Source of the DNA: Mediterraneibacter hominis
GTDB taxonomy: Bacteria; Bacillota; Clostridia; Lachnospirales; Lachnospiraceae
Assembly: GCF_014287475.1 (NCBI RefSeq)
Contig: NZ_JACOPF010000001.1
Span: forward strand, 310,001-374,000
Reading direction: 5' to 3'
DNA: 64,000 bases
In this document: positions 44,163 to 54,104 of the stretch, piece after piece
Layout: each line of letters opens with the position of its first letter
How positions within the stretch are numbered: position 1 is the stretch's first letter
The notes under the pieces: model-generated
Seen by the model: only the letters and a program-made list of their open reading frames with translations
What the model was told of the DNA's origin: nothing
Databases searched by the model: none
Made by a program: the position numbers and the translations under genes

Positions 44163-44268
44163 TTAACGAAGCAACAAGCAGTGCGAAAAGAACAGGCAAA
44201 CTCTGTGTCATGCTTGCATGTAAACAGAAGTTTGCCTGTTCTTTTCGCACTGCTTGTTGCTTCGTTAA
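44163..44268. terminator. Perfect 39-base inverted repeat, probable bidirectional terminator
   Basis: Arms 44163-44201 and 44230-44268 are exact complements, with a 28-base loop. It sits between the stops of two convergent genes. The arm contains GAAGCAACAAGCAGTGCG. The outer ends are A/T-rich on both sides. Far longer and more perfect than an ordinary terminator stem. Confidence 0.8.
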
Positions 44269-44277
44269 ATTTATATT

Positions 44278-47200
44278 CTAGTTCATATTTTTATTTGCTG
44301 TGGACAGCATGAGCTTGATTCTATTTAACTGGTTTACTTCACTGGCGCCTGGATCGAAGTCGATTGCTACTATATTGGATTTCGGGTATCGGCGCCGCAA
44401 TTCTTTGATAACGCCTTTTCCTACTACATGGTTAGGCAGGCAGGCAAATGGCTGTGTACATACGATATTACCGGCTCCGCTGTGAATCAGTTCCAACATT
44501 TCACCCGTTAAGAACCAGCCCTCTCCAGTCTGATTTCCGATAGAAACAATTTCGGATGCCATTTTTGCTAAATCTTCTATATGCGCGGGCGGGGTAAAAT
44601 GTTTACTTCTGGCAAATGTTTTAGAGGCAGGAGCACGGAACCATTCTACTGCCTTTATGCCTAAATTTCCTACCAACGCCTTGGACTTTTTCATGCCGAG
44701 ATGGGATACCTTAAAGTTTTGGTTATAAAAGCAATAGAGTAAAAAGTCGATTAAATCGGGAACTACTGCCTCAGCACCTTCGTTTTCAAGCAAATCAACT
44801 AGGTGGTTATTTGCAGCGGGAAGGAATTTGACAAGAATCTCGCCAACAACTCCAACGCGGGGCTTTTTAATATCTAATGTTTCAATGTTATCAAAATCTG
44901 TAATTATATCTCGGCACAGTTTCTTGAACCGACGGCGAGAGGGATAGCCGACAGATACGAATTTTTTGCAGACCTCTGCCCATTTACGGTGGAGGGCATC
45001 AGTAGTGCCTGGTACGGCTTCATAAGGGCGCATTCGGTAAACGCATTTCATAAATATATCTCCAAATACAGCGGCGTAGACTCCGCGCAGAATCAGAGAA
45101 GGAGTAAGCTTAAAGCCAGGATTGCCTTCTAATCCGCTTAGGTTGATAGAGATGACTGGAATGTGTCCGTATCCGGCTTTCTTTAGCGCGCGCCGAATGA
45201 ATCCGATATAGTTGGAAGCACGGCAGCCTCCGCCTGTCTGACTGATAATAACAGCAAGACGATCGGTGTCATACTTACCAGATAAGATTGCCTCCATAAT
45301 CTGCCCAACTACCATTAGAGAAGGATAACAAGCATCATTGTTTACATATTTTAGACCTACATCTACCGCCTGCTTATTGTCGTTTGGAAGAACCTCCACT
45401 TTGTATCCTGCCGCCTTAAATGCCGGTTCTAAAAGCTCAAAGTGCATGGGGGACATCTGCGGGCAAAGGATCGTATGTGTTTTACGCATTTCTTTTGTAA
45501 ATGGTATCTTTTCAATAGCAGAAGGATGAATTTCCCGTTTTGTTTTATGCTGTTCACGTACCCGAATTGCCGCGAGCAAAGAGCGTACACGAATTCGGGC
45601 AGCGCCGAGATTGTTGACCTCGTCGATTTTCAGGGTTGTATAAATTTTATCAGAGTTTGTCAATATTTCGGCAACCTGATCGGTGGTTACCGCGTCTAAG
45701 CCGCAGCCGAAAGAATTTAACTGAATGAGATCCAGATTTTCAGTTGTTTTTACATAGTTTGCCGCTGCATACAGACGGGAATGATACATCCATTGATCCA
45801 TGACATTTAAAGGACGCTCTACCGGATTCAAATGGGAAATAGAATCCTCTGTCAGCACAGCTATATTATAAGAGTTTATCATTTCAGGGAGCCCATGATG
45901 CACTTCCGGATCAATATGATAAGGTCTGCCGGCAAGCACAATCCCCCGATTGCCAGTTTCATTCAGGAAACGAATCGTTTCCTCTCCTTTTTTACGCATG
46001 TCTTCACGGCAGGAAGCAAGCTCTGTCCATGCTGCGTGAACAGCAGATTTTACATTTTCCTCTGTAAGAGAAAATTTCTCTCCGAGTTCCTCTAACAACC
46101 GGTAAGAAATAGTATCTTCATTTTGGAAAGATAGAAACGGATGTATAAAATCGACTTCTCCGTGTACAATTGGATCCATATTATTTTTTATATTTTCTGG
46201 ATAGGAAGTGACGATGGGACAGTTGTAATGGTTATTCGCCTCTTTAAATTCATTTCTCTCATAGGGAATAGAGGGATAAAAAATATGCTTAATACCTTGG
46301 TTAATTAACCACTGTACATGCCCATGTGCGAGTTTTGCAGGGTAACATTCTGATTCACTGGGGATGGATTCAATTCCAAGCTCATATATTTTCCGCGTAG
46401 AAGCAGGAGAGAGTACAACACGGAAACCAAGCTTTGTGAAAAAGGTAAACCAGAACGGATAATTTTCATAGATATTCAAAACACGCGGAATTCCAATGGT
46501 TCCTTTTGGGGCTTCCTCTTCTTTAAGCGGGGTATAATCAAAATATCTGTGAAATTTGTAATCGAAGAGATTAGGGAGTGTGTTGGAGGCCTTCTCTTTT
46601 CCCAATCCGCGTTCACAGCGGTTTCCAGTAATAAACTTACGCCCGCCGCTGAAATGGTTGATTGTCAGACGGCAGTTATTTGTACATCCTTTGCATTTTG
46701 TCATTGTAGTGGAGTATTCGAGGCTTTCTATATCTTCGATGGAAAGCATAGTAGTGCCTTCACATTCTACGTAGCGTTCTCTGGCGATAAGCGCTGCGCC
46801 GAATGCCCCCATGATACCGGCAATATCTGGGCGGATAGCCTCACAGTCTGCAATTTTTTCAAAACTGCGAAGCACAGCATTGTTGTAAAAAGTACCGCCC
46901 TGTACAACGATATGATTTCCAAGCTCAGAAGCACTGGATACTTTAATGACCTTAAACAGGGCATTTTTGATAACAGAATAAGCAAGACCGGCGGAAATAT
47001 CTGCAACAGAGGCTCCCTCTTTTTGTGCCTGTTTTACTTTGGAGTTCATAAATACGGTACAGCGTGTTCCAAGATCGATCGGATTTTGCGCATAGAGTGC
47101 TTCATGTGCGAACTCCTCTACACTGTAATTTAAGGATTTGGCAAAAGTCTCTATAAAAGATCCGCAGCCAGAGGAACACGCCTCATTTAGCTGTACGCTG

Positions 47201-48516
47201 TCTACAGTCTGGTTCTTAATTTTAATACATTTCATATCCTGACCGCCAATATCCAGAATACAGTCTACATCCGGTTCAAAAAAGGAAGCGGCATAGTAGT
47301 GTGATACGGTTTCAACCTCTCCTTCATCCAGAAGAAGGGCAGCTTTAATCAGAGCTTCTCCATATCCGGTAGAACAGGAATGAACAATCTCTACATCTTC
47401 GGGTAGCTGGCTGTATATGTCTTTGATTGCACGGATGGTAGTGCCCAGTGGATCGCCGTCATTATTGTGATAGAAAGAATAAAGAAGGGTGCCGTCCTCG
47501 CCTACAAGTGCGGCTTTTGTAGTAGTGGATCCGGCGTCAATTCCTAAAAATGCCTTTCCGTGATAAGAAGATAAATCTTTGACAGGTACTTGATGCTTTG
47601 CGTGACGTGAAGTGAATTCTTCGTAGTCTGCGGTAGTTGCAAATAGAGGTTCCATACGATCTACTTCAAATTCCATCTGGATTTTACCTTCCAGGCGTTT
47701 CTGCAGCGTCTGTAATTCAGCCTGACAGTCCTTTTTGGAATTTAGGGCAGAACCGATTGCAGCAAAAAGATGGGAATGATTTGGGGCAATTGTATGTTCT
47801 TCATCCAGCTTCAAAGTCCGGATAAATGCTTCTCTAAGCTCAGAGAGGAAGTGAAGAGGCCCTCCTAAAAACGCTACATGTCCGCGGATTGGCTTCCCGC
47901 AGGCAAGCCCACTGATTGTCTGGTTGACAACTGCCTGAAAAATAGAGGCGGCCAAGTCTTCCTTTGATGCGCCTTCATTGATAAGAGGCTGAATATCAGA
48001 TTTTGCAAACACACCACAGCGCGCGGCGATTGAATAGAGCGCTTTATACTGTTTCGCATATTCGTTTAAACCGGAAGCATCTGTCTGAAGAAGGGATGCC
48101 ATTTGGTCAATAAAAGAACCTGTTCCACCCGCACATACTCCATTCATACGCTGCTCTACATTACCGCCCTCAAAATAGATGATTTTCGCATCCTCGCCGC
48201 CTAATTCAATGGCCACATCTGTCTGCGGCGCATAGTCCTGTAATGCTGTGGAGACAGCAATGACTTCTTGTACAAAAGGAACATCAAGATGCTTGGCAAG
48301 TGTAAGTCCACCGGAACCAGTGATGACCGGAGAGACAGAAATTGGACCAAGCTTGTAAAGCGCGCGACTTAAAAGATCCGAAAGCGTTTCCTGGATGTTG
48401 GCAAAATGCCGTTCATAATCGGAGAATAGAACTTCATTATCTGTGTTTAAGACAGCAATCTTTACTGTCGTAGAACCAATATCAATTCCAAGAGTATGTA
48501 ATTCATTTAAACCCAT
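44278..48516 (-). CDS. Giant 2-hydroxyacyl-CoA dehydratase activase-like fusion (two activase domains, DUF2229 and HgdB-like region)
   Basis: The protein has 1,412 residues, cytoplasmic. Two tandem ATPase domains of the BcrA/BadF/HgdC type: first about 8-260 ([36 protein letters not shown]), second about 322-575 ([37 protein letters not shown]). The cysteines in VCAGGTG and SCSSGCG-like loops could hold the bridging [4Fe-4S] cluster. Then a Cys cluster KCKGCTNNC, a DUF2229 region, and a C-terminal part resembling a dehydratase subunit ([20 protein letters not shown]). No dehydratase genes lie nearby. The family is widespread in anaerobes and its reaction is unknown to me. Confidence 0.88.
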   Translation of the reverse strand: MGLNELHTLGIDIGSTTVKIAVLNTDNEVLFSDYERHFANIQETLSDLLSRALYKLGPISVSPVITGSGGLTLAKHLDVPFVQEVIAVSTALQDYAPQTDVAIELGGEDAKIIYFEGGNVEQRMNGVCAGGTGSFIDQMASLLQTDASGLNEYAKQYKALYSIAARCGVFAKSDIQPLINEGASKEDLAASIFQAVVNQTISGLACGKPIRGHVAFLGGPLHFLSELREAFIRTLKLDEEHTIAPNHSHLFAAIGSALNSKKDCQAELQTLQKRLEGKIQMEFEVDRMEPLFATTADYEEFTSRHAKHQVPVKDLSSYHGKAFLGIDAGSTTTKAALVGEDGTLLYSFYHNNDGDPLGTTIRAIKDIYSQLPEDVEIVHSCSTGYGEALIKAALLLDEGEVETVSHYYAASFFEPDVDCILDIGGQDMKCIKIKNQTVDSVQLNEACSSGCGSFIETFAKSLNYSVEEFAHEALYAQNPIDLGTRCTVFMNSKVKQAQKEGASVADISAGLAYSVIKNALFKVIKVSSASELGNHIVVQGGTFYNNAVLRSFEKIADCEAIRPDIAGIMGAFGAALIARERYVECEGTTMLSIEDIESLEYSTTMTKCKGCTNNCRLTINHFSGGRKFITGNRCERGLGKEKASNTLPNLFDYKFHRYFDYTPLKEEEAPKGTIGIPRVLNIYENYPFWFTFFTKLGFRVVLSPASTRKIYELGIESIPSESECYPAKLAHGHVQWLINQGIKHIFYPSIPYERNEFKEANNHYNCPIVTSYPENIKNNMDPIVHGEVDFIHPFLSFQNEDTISYRLLEELGEKFSLTEENVKSAVHAAWTELASCREDMRKKGEETIRFLNETGNRGIVLAGRPYHIDPEVHHGLPEMINSYNIAVLTEDSISHLNPVERPLNVMDQWMYHSRLYAAANYVKTTENLDLIQLNSFGCGLDAVTTDQVAEILTNSDKIYTTLKIDEVNNLGAARIRVRSLLAAIRVREQHKTKREIHPSAIEKIPFTKEMRKTHTILCPQMSPMHFELLEPAFKAAGYKVEVLPNDNKQAVDVGLKYVNNDACYPSLMVVGQIMEAILSGKYDTDRLAVIISQTGGGCRASNYIGFIRRALKKAGYGHIPVISINLSGLEGNPGFKLTPSLILRGVYAAVFGDIFMKCVYRMRPYEAVPGTTDALHRKWAEVCKKFVSVGYPSRRRFKKLCRDIITDFDNIETLDIKKPRVGVVGEILVKFLPAANNHLVDLLENEGAEAVVPDLIDFLLYCFYNQNFKVSHLGMKKSKALVGNLGIKAVEWFRAPASKTFARSKHFTPPAHIEDLAKMASEIVSIGNQTGEGWFLTGEMLELIHSGAGNIVCTQPFACLPNHVVGKGVIKELRRRYPKSNIVAIDFDPGASEVNQLNRIKLMLSTANKNMN

Positions 48517-48593
48517 AAGTATAACCTCGTTTTCATTTAGTTTATGTCAGTTATTTCCTATTAAATGTGTTTTTTCATTTTACAACAATTTAC

Positions 48594-48622
48594 ATTATAC
48601 GACAGGACGTGTAAAAAGACAA
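48594..48622 (-). promoter_or_regulatory. Promoter of the activase gene
   Basis: Read on the minus strand: TTGTCT, 17 bases, TATAAT, about 80 bases before the start codon. The region 48517-48791 holds this promoter and the one for the divergent rhomboid-like gene. Confidence 0.65.
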
Positions 48623-48719
48623 TTGTAATTATTATGCGGGTTTACAAAATAATTCCAGAGGGTTATGGGGAATTTATATAAAGATAATGTTAAAAAGAAT
48701 GAAAGTAGACAACAACTGT

Positions 48720-48748
48720 TTGACAAACAAGAAGCATAACGTTACAAT
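48720..48748 (+). promoter_or_regulatory. Promoter of the rhomboid-like gene
   Basis: TTGACA 48720-48725, 17 bases, TACAAT 48743-48748. Confidence 0.7.
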
Positions 48749-48791
48749 TACTCATGGATATAAATATTTAAAAAGTAAGGAGTAAAAATTC

Positions 48792-49637
48792 TTGAACTGG
48801 CTGAACAAATTAGAACGAAAATTTGGACGTTTTGCAATTCCAAATCTGACTATGTATCTGCTGGCAGGTTATGTTATTGGGTTTGGAATTATGTATCTTA
48901 TGCCTCAGATTATAGGCTGGATTACGCTGGAACCGGCGTTGATTTTAAGAGGACAGGTATGGAGACTTGTATCCTGGGTATTGATACCGCCTACTACGAA
49001 TTTGATTTCTCTGGCGTTTTTAGTGCTGTTATACTATTCTCTTGGCACAGCTCTGGAGAGGGCATGGGGGACGTTCCGCTATAATGTATATATTTTTTCT
49101 GGTATCATTTTTACTGTTATTGCTACATTTGTCTTATATGGCGTGCTTTATGGAGTGTACGGATTCTCTGTGTCACTTTCCAGCGTGGGAATGATTAGCA
49201 CAAACTATATTACTATGTCGATTTTCCTTGCCTTTGCTGCAATGTATCCAGATATGGAAATATTGCTGTACTTTATCCTGCCGATTAAGATGAAATGGAT
49301 GGCGTTTGTGTATGCGGCGATGGCACTTTACTATTTTGTTATGGGAGGAATTGCGACAAAGGTGGCAGTGGGCGCATCACTTTTGAATTTTGTTATTTTT
49401 TTCCTTTCCAGCAGGAATTTAAAGCCTTATACGCCGAAAGAGAAGGCAAGAAAGGCAAAATTTAAGCAGCAGACGCGGCCTCATATGACATATGCAAATG
49501 GGGCAAGGCACCGCTGTGCTGTCTGTGGCCGTACGGAGCTGGATGATCCTACGTTGGAATTTCGGTTTTGTTCAAAATGTAATGGAAATTATGAATATTG
49601 CCAAGAACATTTATTTACGCATGAACATGTGAAATAA
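48792..49637 (+). CDS. Rhomboid-fold membrane protein without catalytic residues, with C-terminal zinc ribbon
   Basis: The protein has 281 residues. About six membrane helices (25-215). LYYSLGTALERAWGTFRYNVYIFSG fits the rhomboid L1 loop with its ER..G. The serine motif GxSG expected in helix 4 is missing (the segment reads MISTNYITMSIFLAFAAMYPD), and the last helix (VAVGASLLNFVIFF) lacks the histidine. The C-terminus is a zinc-ribbon pattern: CAVC and CSKC, then further Cys/His. It is probably a derlin/iRhom-like pseudoprotease. The start is TTG 48792, 9 bases after AAGGAG. Confidence 0.8.
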   Translation: MNWLNKLERKFGRFAIPNLTMYLLAGYVIGFGIMYLMPQIIGWITLEPALILRGQVWRLVSWVLIPPTTNLISLAFLVLLYYSLGTALERAWGTFRYNVYIFSGIIFTVIATFVLYGVLYGVYGFSVSLSSVGMISTNYITMSIFLAFAAMYPDMEILLYFILPIKMKWMAFVYAAMALYYFVMGGIATKVAVGASLLNFVIFFLSSRNLKPYTPKEKARKAKFKQQTRPHMTYANGARHRCAVCGRTELDDPTLEFRFCSKCNGNYEYCQEHLFTHEHVK

Positions 49638-49666
49638 GTATATCTTAAAGGGTACCCCGCAATACA

Positions 49667-49701
49667 TTCCCTTCGGGAAGGCGGGCTTCGCCCGATAAGG
49701 G
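49667..49701 (+). promoter_or_regulatory. Two small UUC-loop hairpins before pyk
   Basis: TTCCC/GGGAA (49667-49679) and CGGGC/GCCCG (49682-49694) are adjacent stems; CCCTT and AAGGG could instead enclose both. No T-run. Role unknown. Confidence 0.35.
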
Positions 49702-49735
49702 ATAGAAATTGAGTGAGAGAAAAGGAGACGTAACA

Positions 49736-51172
49736 ATGAAAAAGACAAAAGTGGTTTGCACGATGGGGCCGAATACAAATGACAGAGAGCTTATGAGAAA
49801 GCTCATCCAAAATGGGATGGATGTGGCTCGGTTTAACTTTTCCCACGGAGACCATGCGGAACATAAAGGTCGTATGGATATGTTAAAGCAGCTCCGCGAA
49901 GAGGAGCATACAAATACAGCAATTCTTTTAGATACAAAGGGACCGGAAATCAGAACTGGACTTTTAAAGGATGGAAAAAAGGTTACATTAAAAACAGGAG
50001 AAGCGTTTACATTGACAATCGATGAAATAGAAGGAGATGAAAGAAAAGTATCTATTTCATATGCAGGACTTGTTGAGGATGTAGAGATTGGGAAAACAAT
50101 TTTAATCGACGACGGCTTAATCGGGCTGAAAGTAACCGGTACTACAGATAAAGAGATTATTTGTACGGTTGTAAACGGCGGAGAGCTAGGAGAGCGCAAA
50201 GGCGTAAATGTACCGAATGTGCCGGTAAGACTTCCGGCGATCACACAGAAAGACAAAGAGGACTTAAAATTTGGTGTGGAGCAGGGAATAGACTTTATTG
50301 CTGCTTCTTTTGTAAGAAATGCGGAGTGTATATTGGAAATCCGAGCATATTTGAAAGAATTGGGAGCTCCTTATATTCCGATTATTGCTAAAATTGAAAA
50401 TGTAGAAGGTATTCAAAATATAGATGAGATCATTCGGGCGGCAGATGGTATTATGGTTGCGAGAGGGGATCTCGGTGTGGAGATTCCGGCAGAAGAAGTT
50501 CCGTATCTCCAAAAAATGATGATACAGAAGTGTAACAGTAACTTCAAGACGGTTATTACAGCTACACAGATGCTGGATTCGATGATGCGCAATCCGCGTC
50601 CAACTAGAGCAGAAGTGACAGATGTGGCAAATGCAGTATATGATGGAACAGATGCCGTAATGCTTTCAGGGGAGACCGCACAGGGGAAATATCCGTTGGA
50701 AGCGCTGCAAATGATGGTGCATATTATCGAGAATACAGAGCAGCATCTGGAATATGATGTGATGCTGGAAAAAGCCGGAGAGCATCTGAAAGCCGGAGTT
50801 TCCAGTGCGATTGGTTATTCTTCTGTTCTTGCAGCGGCAAACTTGCATGCAAAATGTATTATTACTCCTTCTGTTTCAGGTGCTACGACAAGAGTTGTAT
50901 CTAATTTAAGACCAAAGCAAGAAATTTTAGGAGTCACTCCGAATGAAAGGACACTCCGCAGAATGTCTATATATTGGGGAGTGCGCCCAATTAAGTCATT
51001 AGAGTTTGATACAACAGAGGATATTTGCAATGGAGCCGTTGAGCTTGCAGTTGTAAAACAGTATGTGGAGCCGGGAGATATTGTAGTTTTGACAGCAGGA
51101 ATCCCGTCTCCGAATGTAAAAAAAGAAAGAAGCGGCGTAAGCAATATGATGAGAATTGCGACGGTAGAATAG
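49736..51172 (+). CDS. pyk: Pyruvate kinase
   Basis: The protein has 478 residues. KTKVVCTMGPNTNDRELM, RFNFSHGDHAEH, LLDTKGPEIRTG, the active-site Lys in IIAKIENVEGI, MVARGDLGVEIP, and MLSGETAQGKYP are the signature blocks. It makes pyruvate and ATP. Residues after about 355 form the regulatory C domain; the extra PEP-utiliser domain of Bacillus enzymes is absent. ATG 49736 follows AAGGAGA by 7 bases; the longer frame from 49709 is rejected. Confidence 0.96.
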   Translation: MKKTKVVCTMGPNTNDRELMRKLIQNGMDVARFNFSHGDHAEHKGRMDMLKQLREEEHTNTAILLDTKGPEIRTGLLKDGKKVTLKTGEAFTLTIDEIEGDERKVSISYAGLVEDVEIGKTILIDDGLIGLKVTGTTDKEIICTVVNGGELGERKGVNVPNVPVRLPAITQKDKEDLKFGVEQGIDFIAASFVRNAECILEIRAYLKELGAPYIPIIAKIENVEGIQNIDEIIRAADGIMVARGDLGVEIPAEEVPYLQKMMIQKCNSNFKTVITATQMLDSMMRNPRPTRAEVTDVANAVYDGTDAVMLSGETAQGKYPLEALQMMVHIIENTEQHLEYDVMLEKAGEHLKAGVSSAIGYSSVLAAANLHAKCIITPSVSGATTRVVSNLRPKQEILGVTPNERTLRRMSIYWGVRPIKSLEFDTTEDICNGAVELAVVKQYVEPGDIVVLTAGIPSPNVKKERSGVSNMMRIATVE

Positions 51173-51191
51173 AGAAAAAACAGACGAAGAA

Positions 51192-51245
51192 AAGGAGAAC
51201 TGCCCGCACTTGTGAGGAGTGCGAAGGTTCTCCTTCCTCATTTTG
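51192..51245 (+). terminator. Intrinsic terminator after pyk
   Basis: AAGGAGAAC pairs with GTTCTCCTT and CGCACT with AGTGCG, with small internal loops, followed by CCTCATTTTG. Confidence 0.65.
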
Positions 51246-51283
51246 TGAGCATATTAAAACGGTATGAAAATCCGAAATATATG

Positions 51284-51312
51284 TTGACAAGAAGAGGAAT
51301 GTGCTATATAGT
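51284..51312 (+). promoter_or_regulatory. Promoter of the TrmB-lysA pair
   Basis: TTGACA 51284-51289, 17 bases, TATAGT 51307-51312. Just downstream AGTGTTC and GAACTACT form an imperfect palindrome (51309-51330) that could be the TrmB operator. Confidence 0.65.
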
Positions 51313-51349
51313 GTTCCTGAAAAGAACTACTAATAACAAAAAAGAAAGA

Positions 51350-52069
51350 ATGAATTCTATGGATGAACGTCAATTTGCAGAAAATTTGCTGCACTTTGGT
51401 CTGACCAGACAGGAGGCAGGAGTTTATGAAAACTTGCTTTTAAAGGGAAAACAGACAGGATATGAAGTGGCAAAAGAAATCGGAATTTCCAGATCTAACG
51501 CGTATAGTGCACTTGCGGCTTTGGTGGAGAAGGGCGCGGCATATGTAGTGAAAGAGTCAGCAAAGAAATATATCCCTGTTCCGTTGGAAGAATTTTTATC
51601 AAACTGCATGCAGAAAATAGAACAGGAAAAAGAGTGGCTGATTGCGCATGCACCGGCGGTAAAGCAAGAAGAAGAAGGATATATCACAGTAGAAGGAAAA
51701 CAAAATGTTTATAACAAAATGGTAAACCTGCTGTCTCATGCTAAAGAACGGGTGTATTTGTCTTGTACGGGAGAATGTCTGGAAAGTTTGAGAAAAGAGT
51801 TAGAGCTGCTTGTAAAAAAAGGGCAGAGGGTTGTAGTTATAACAGACAGTCCTACAATGCTTGAGGGTGTTGAGGTCTATGTCACAGATGAAAAAGGAAG
51901 CCAGATAGGAATGATTGTAGATTCTGCATATGTTATATCTGGTGAATACGGAACAGGAAGCCAGAATACATGTCTGTATTCCGGACAGAAAAATTTTGTG
52001 AAGCTGTTTAAAGATGCGTTGGCAAATGAAATCCAATTAATTACAATACATGGAGGAAAGATAAAATGA
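51350..52069 (+). CDS. TrmB-family transcriptional regulator
   Basis: About 239 residues. N-terminal winged helix (LLHFGLTRQEAGVYENLLLKGKQTGYEVAKEIGISRSNAYSALAALVEKG), then a coiled segment (about 80-105) and a phospholipase-D-like sensor domain (YITVEGKQNVYNKMVNLLSHAKERVYLSCTGECLESL). TrmB proteins bind sugars or other small effectors in that domain. ATG 51350 is chosen because the promoter lies 31-38 bases upstream; 51359 is also possible. The stop overlaps the lysA-like start (ATGA). Confidence 0.85.
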   Translation: MNSMDERQFAENLLHFGLTRQEAGVYENLLLKGKQTGYEVAKEIGISRSNAYSALAALVEKGAAYVVKESAKKYIPVPLEEFLSNCMQKIEQEKEWLIAHAPAVKQEEEGYITVEGKQNVYNKMVNLLSHAKERVYLSCTGECLESLRKELELLVKKGQRVVVITDSPTMLEGVEVYVTDEKGSQIGMIVDSAYVISGEYGTGSQNTCLYSGQKNFVKLFKDALANEIQLITIHGGKIK

Positions 52070-53337
52070 AAAAAGAACCGTTTGTAACAAAAGAACAATT
52101 AGATAAAATAACACAGGAGTATCCAACTCCGTTTCATCTTTATGATGAGAAGGGAATCCGCAGAAATGTGGAAGCGCTAAAAGAAGCATTTTCTTGGAAT
52201 CCAGGCTATAGGGAGTATTTTGCGGTGAAAGCGACACCGAATCCATTCTTGATAGATATTTTGAAGGAATATGGATGTGGATGCGACTGTTCTTCCTACA
52301 CAGAGTTAATGCTTTCGGATGCAATTGGGATCAGAGGAGAAGAGATTATGTTTTCTTCAAATGATACTCCGGAAGCTGATTTTCAGTTGGCGGATAAGTT
52401 AGGAGCGATTATCAATCTGGACGATATTACACATATTGAGTTTTTGGAGAAGGCAATCGGGCATATTCCAGAGACAATCAGCTGTCGTTATAATCCAGGT
52501 GGTTTGTTTAAAATCAGTAATGACATTATGGACAATCCAGGAGACGCAAAATATGGAATGACAACAGAACAGCTTTTTTCAGCCTATAAGATTCTGAAAG
52601 AAAAAGGAGCAAAGGAATTTGGGCTTCATGCGTTTCTGGCCAGCAATACAGTGACAAATGAATACTATCCAATGCTTGCAAAGGTTTTGTTTGAGCAGGC
52701 AGTGAAGCTTCAAAAAGAGACGGGAGTGCATATAAAGTTTATCAATCTCTCAGGAGGAATTGGCATTCCCTATCGTCCAGATCAGGAGCCGAATGACATT
52801 CGGGTGATCGGAGAAGGCGTACGGCGTGTATATGAGGAAATACTGGTTCCGGCAGGCATGGGGGATGTGGCAATTTATACAGAGCTTGGAAGATTTATGA
52901 TGGGGCCATACGGATGCTTAGTTACGAAGGCAATCCATGAAAAACATACACATAAGGATTATATCGGAGTAGATGCATGTGCGGTGAATTTGATGCGTCC
53001 TGCCATGTATGGAGCATATCATCATATTACAGTGATAGGAAAAGAAAATCTTCCACAGGATCACAAATATGATATTACCGGTTCCTTGTGTGAAAATAAT
53101 GATAAATTTGCAATTGACCGGATGCTGCCAAAGATTGATATAGGAGATTATTTGGTGATTCACGATACAGGAGCACATGGATTTTCAATGGGATATAATT
53201 ATAATGGCAAACTGAAATCCGCAGAGGTACTTTTAAAAGAGGATGGAAGTACACAATTGATCCGCCGTGCGGAAACACCGAAAGAGTATTTTGCAACTTT
53301 TGACTGCTTTGAAATAGGAAAAAAGCTTTTAAAATAG
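52066..53337 (+). CDS. lysA: Diaminopimelate decarboxylase-like PLP enzyme
   Basis: The protein has 423 residues, fold type III PLP enzyme. The PLP lysine is Lys55 in YFAVKATPNP; GLHAFLASNTV replaces the usual HxHIGS; SGGIGIPY binds phosphate; SLCENNDKF supplies the second-subunit Cys-Glu; DTGAHGFSMGYNYNG is the C-terminal signature. The usual reaction is meso-DAP to lysine. The variant HAFLASN motif marks a subgroup, so another amino acid substrate is possible. Translationally coupled to the TrmB regulator. Confidence 0.85.
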   Translation: MKKEPFVTKEQLDKITQEYPTPFHLYDEKGIRRNVEALKEAFSWNPGYREYFAVKATPNPFLIDILKEYGCGCDCSSYTELMLSDAIGIRGEEIMFSSNDTPEADFQLADKLGAIINLDDITHIEFLEKAIGHIPETISCRYNPGGLFKISNDIMDNPGDAKYGMTTEQLFSAYKILKEKGAKEFGLHAFLASNTVTNEYYPMLAKVLFEQAVKLQKETGVHIKFINLSGGIGIPYRPDQEPNDIRVIGEGVRRVYEEILVPAGMGDVAIYTELGRFMMGPYGCLVTKAIHEKHTHKDYIGVDACAVNLMRPAMYGAYHHITVIGKENLPQDHKYDITGSLCENNDKFAIDRMLPKIDIGDYLVIHDTGAHGFSMGYNYNGKLKSAEVLLKEDGSTQLIRRAETPKEYFATFDCFEIGKKLLK

Positions 53338-53340
53338 AGC

Positions 53341-53369
53341 TTGCATTATAGGTATAGCTGTGCTATAAT
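53341..53369 (+). promoter_or_regulatory. tRNA-Leu promoter
   Basis: TTGCAT 53341-53346, 17 bases, TATAAT 53364-53369. Between it and the tRNA lies a perfect hairpin CGGCTTCC/GGAAGCCG (53376-53394), which would be in the precursor RNA. Confidence 0.65.
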
Positions 53370-53399
53370 TAACTTCGGCTTCCGGTGGAAGCCGATTAT

Positions 53400-53482
53400 G
53401 CGGATGTGGCGGAATGGCAGACGCACAAGACTCAAAATCTTGCGTAGGTGACTACGTGTGGGTTCAAGTCCCACCATCCGCA
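53400..53482 (+). tRNA. tRNA-Leu (anticodon CAA)
   Basis: An 83-base cloverleaf. Acceptor arms GCGGATG and CATCCGC with A as discriminator; anticodon stem CAAGA/TCTTG with loop CTCAAAA, anticodon CAA; a long variable arm typical of Leu; T-arm GTGGGTTCAAGTCCCAC. CCA is not encoded (TTG follows). Confidence 0.95.
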
Positions 53483-53487
53483 TTGAA

Positions 53488-53537
53488 TAAACCTTTGGAA
53501 ATGTTGTAAATACAGTATTTTCAAAGGTTTTTCTTTT
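53488..53537 (+). terminator. Terminator after tRNA-Leu
   Basis: AAACCTTTG and CAAAGGTTT pair at the ends of an imperfect stem, followed by TTCTTTT. Confidence 0.75.
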
Positions 53538-53668
53538 GCAGAAAGAAACCAATTCCGATAAGCGCAGATCTTCCTTTTTGACTATTGACTTTAGAGTAAC
53601 AAAGTCGCGTCTCTTATGGAGCTATAAAAGGAAATGTGTTATGATAAAGCCAGTAGGAGGAAGCGGCA

Positions 53669-53980
53669 ATGAATACGGCAAAAGCAATCATAAAAGTAGT
53701 TATGGCGACTGCATCATATTTATATAAATATCGTCCGTATATGACTGTATGGGTTATATGCTGTATAGGCGGAGGCGTGTATGAAAGCATAGAGACACAA
53801 AATGCTGCTTCTTTGGCTGCGTGTATCGTATTCATGCTGGTTCCTGTAGCAATAAAGAAAGTATTGCTTACTATAAGCCGAATCGGAGGAGAATACAATG
53901 AATATGATGAAAAGTTACTTGGAAGGGGACCAAAAGGGAGATTTATAAACTATATTGAGAAATATTTGAAAAAAAGATAA
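53669..53980 (+). CDS. Small membrane protein of unknown function
   Basis: The protein has 103 residues, with two hydrophobic helices (about 25-42 and 47-66) and a basic, charged C-terminal tail (GRFINYIEKYLKKR). AGGAGGAAG precedes the ATG. Not recognised. Stands alone between tRNA-Leu and a clear terminator, which supports its being a real gene. Confidence 0.6.
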   Translation: MNTAKAIIKVVMATASYLYKYRPYMTVWVICCIGGGVYESIETQNAASLAACIVFMLVPVAIKKVLLTISRIGGEYNEYDEKLLGRGPKGRFINYIEKYLKKR

Positions 53981-53991
53981 GATTGAGCAGC

Positions 53992-54018
53992 AAAACCGTC
54001 CGAAAGGACGGTTTTTGT
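53992..54018 (+). terminator. Intrinsic terminator
   Basis: AAAACCGTCC, loop GAAA, GGACGGTTTTTG: a textbook stem with a T-run. Confidence 0.9.
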
Positions 54019-54104
54019 TGTCTGTTTTCAGGAGATAGCATGAAATTGATGAGATAGATAAGAAAAGGGACAGACAGAAGAGATACCTGCCTGTCTCGCA
54101 GATG

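Noticed and set aside
46549..47133. A 194-residue plus-strand frame opposite the activase gene
   Set aside because: The activase is continuous and well motifed here; the opposite frame has no start signal or family resemblance.
53536..53727. 63-residue plus-strand frame after tRNA-Leu
   Set aside because: Starts in the terminator, lacks a ribosome site and overlaps the better-supported ORF at 53669.
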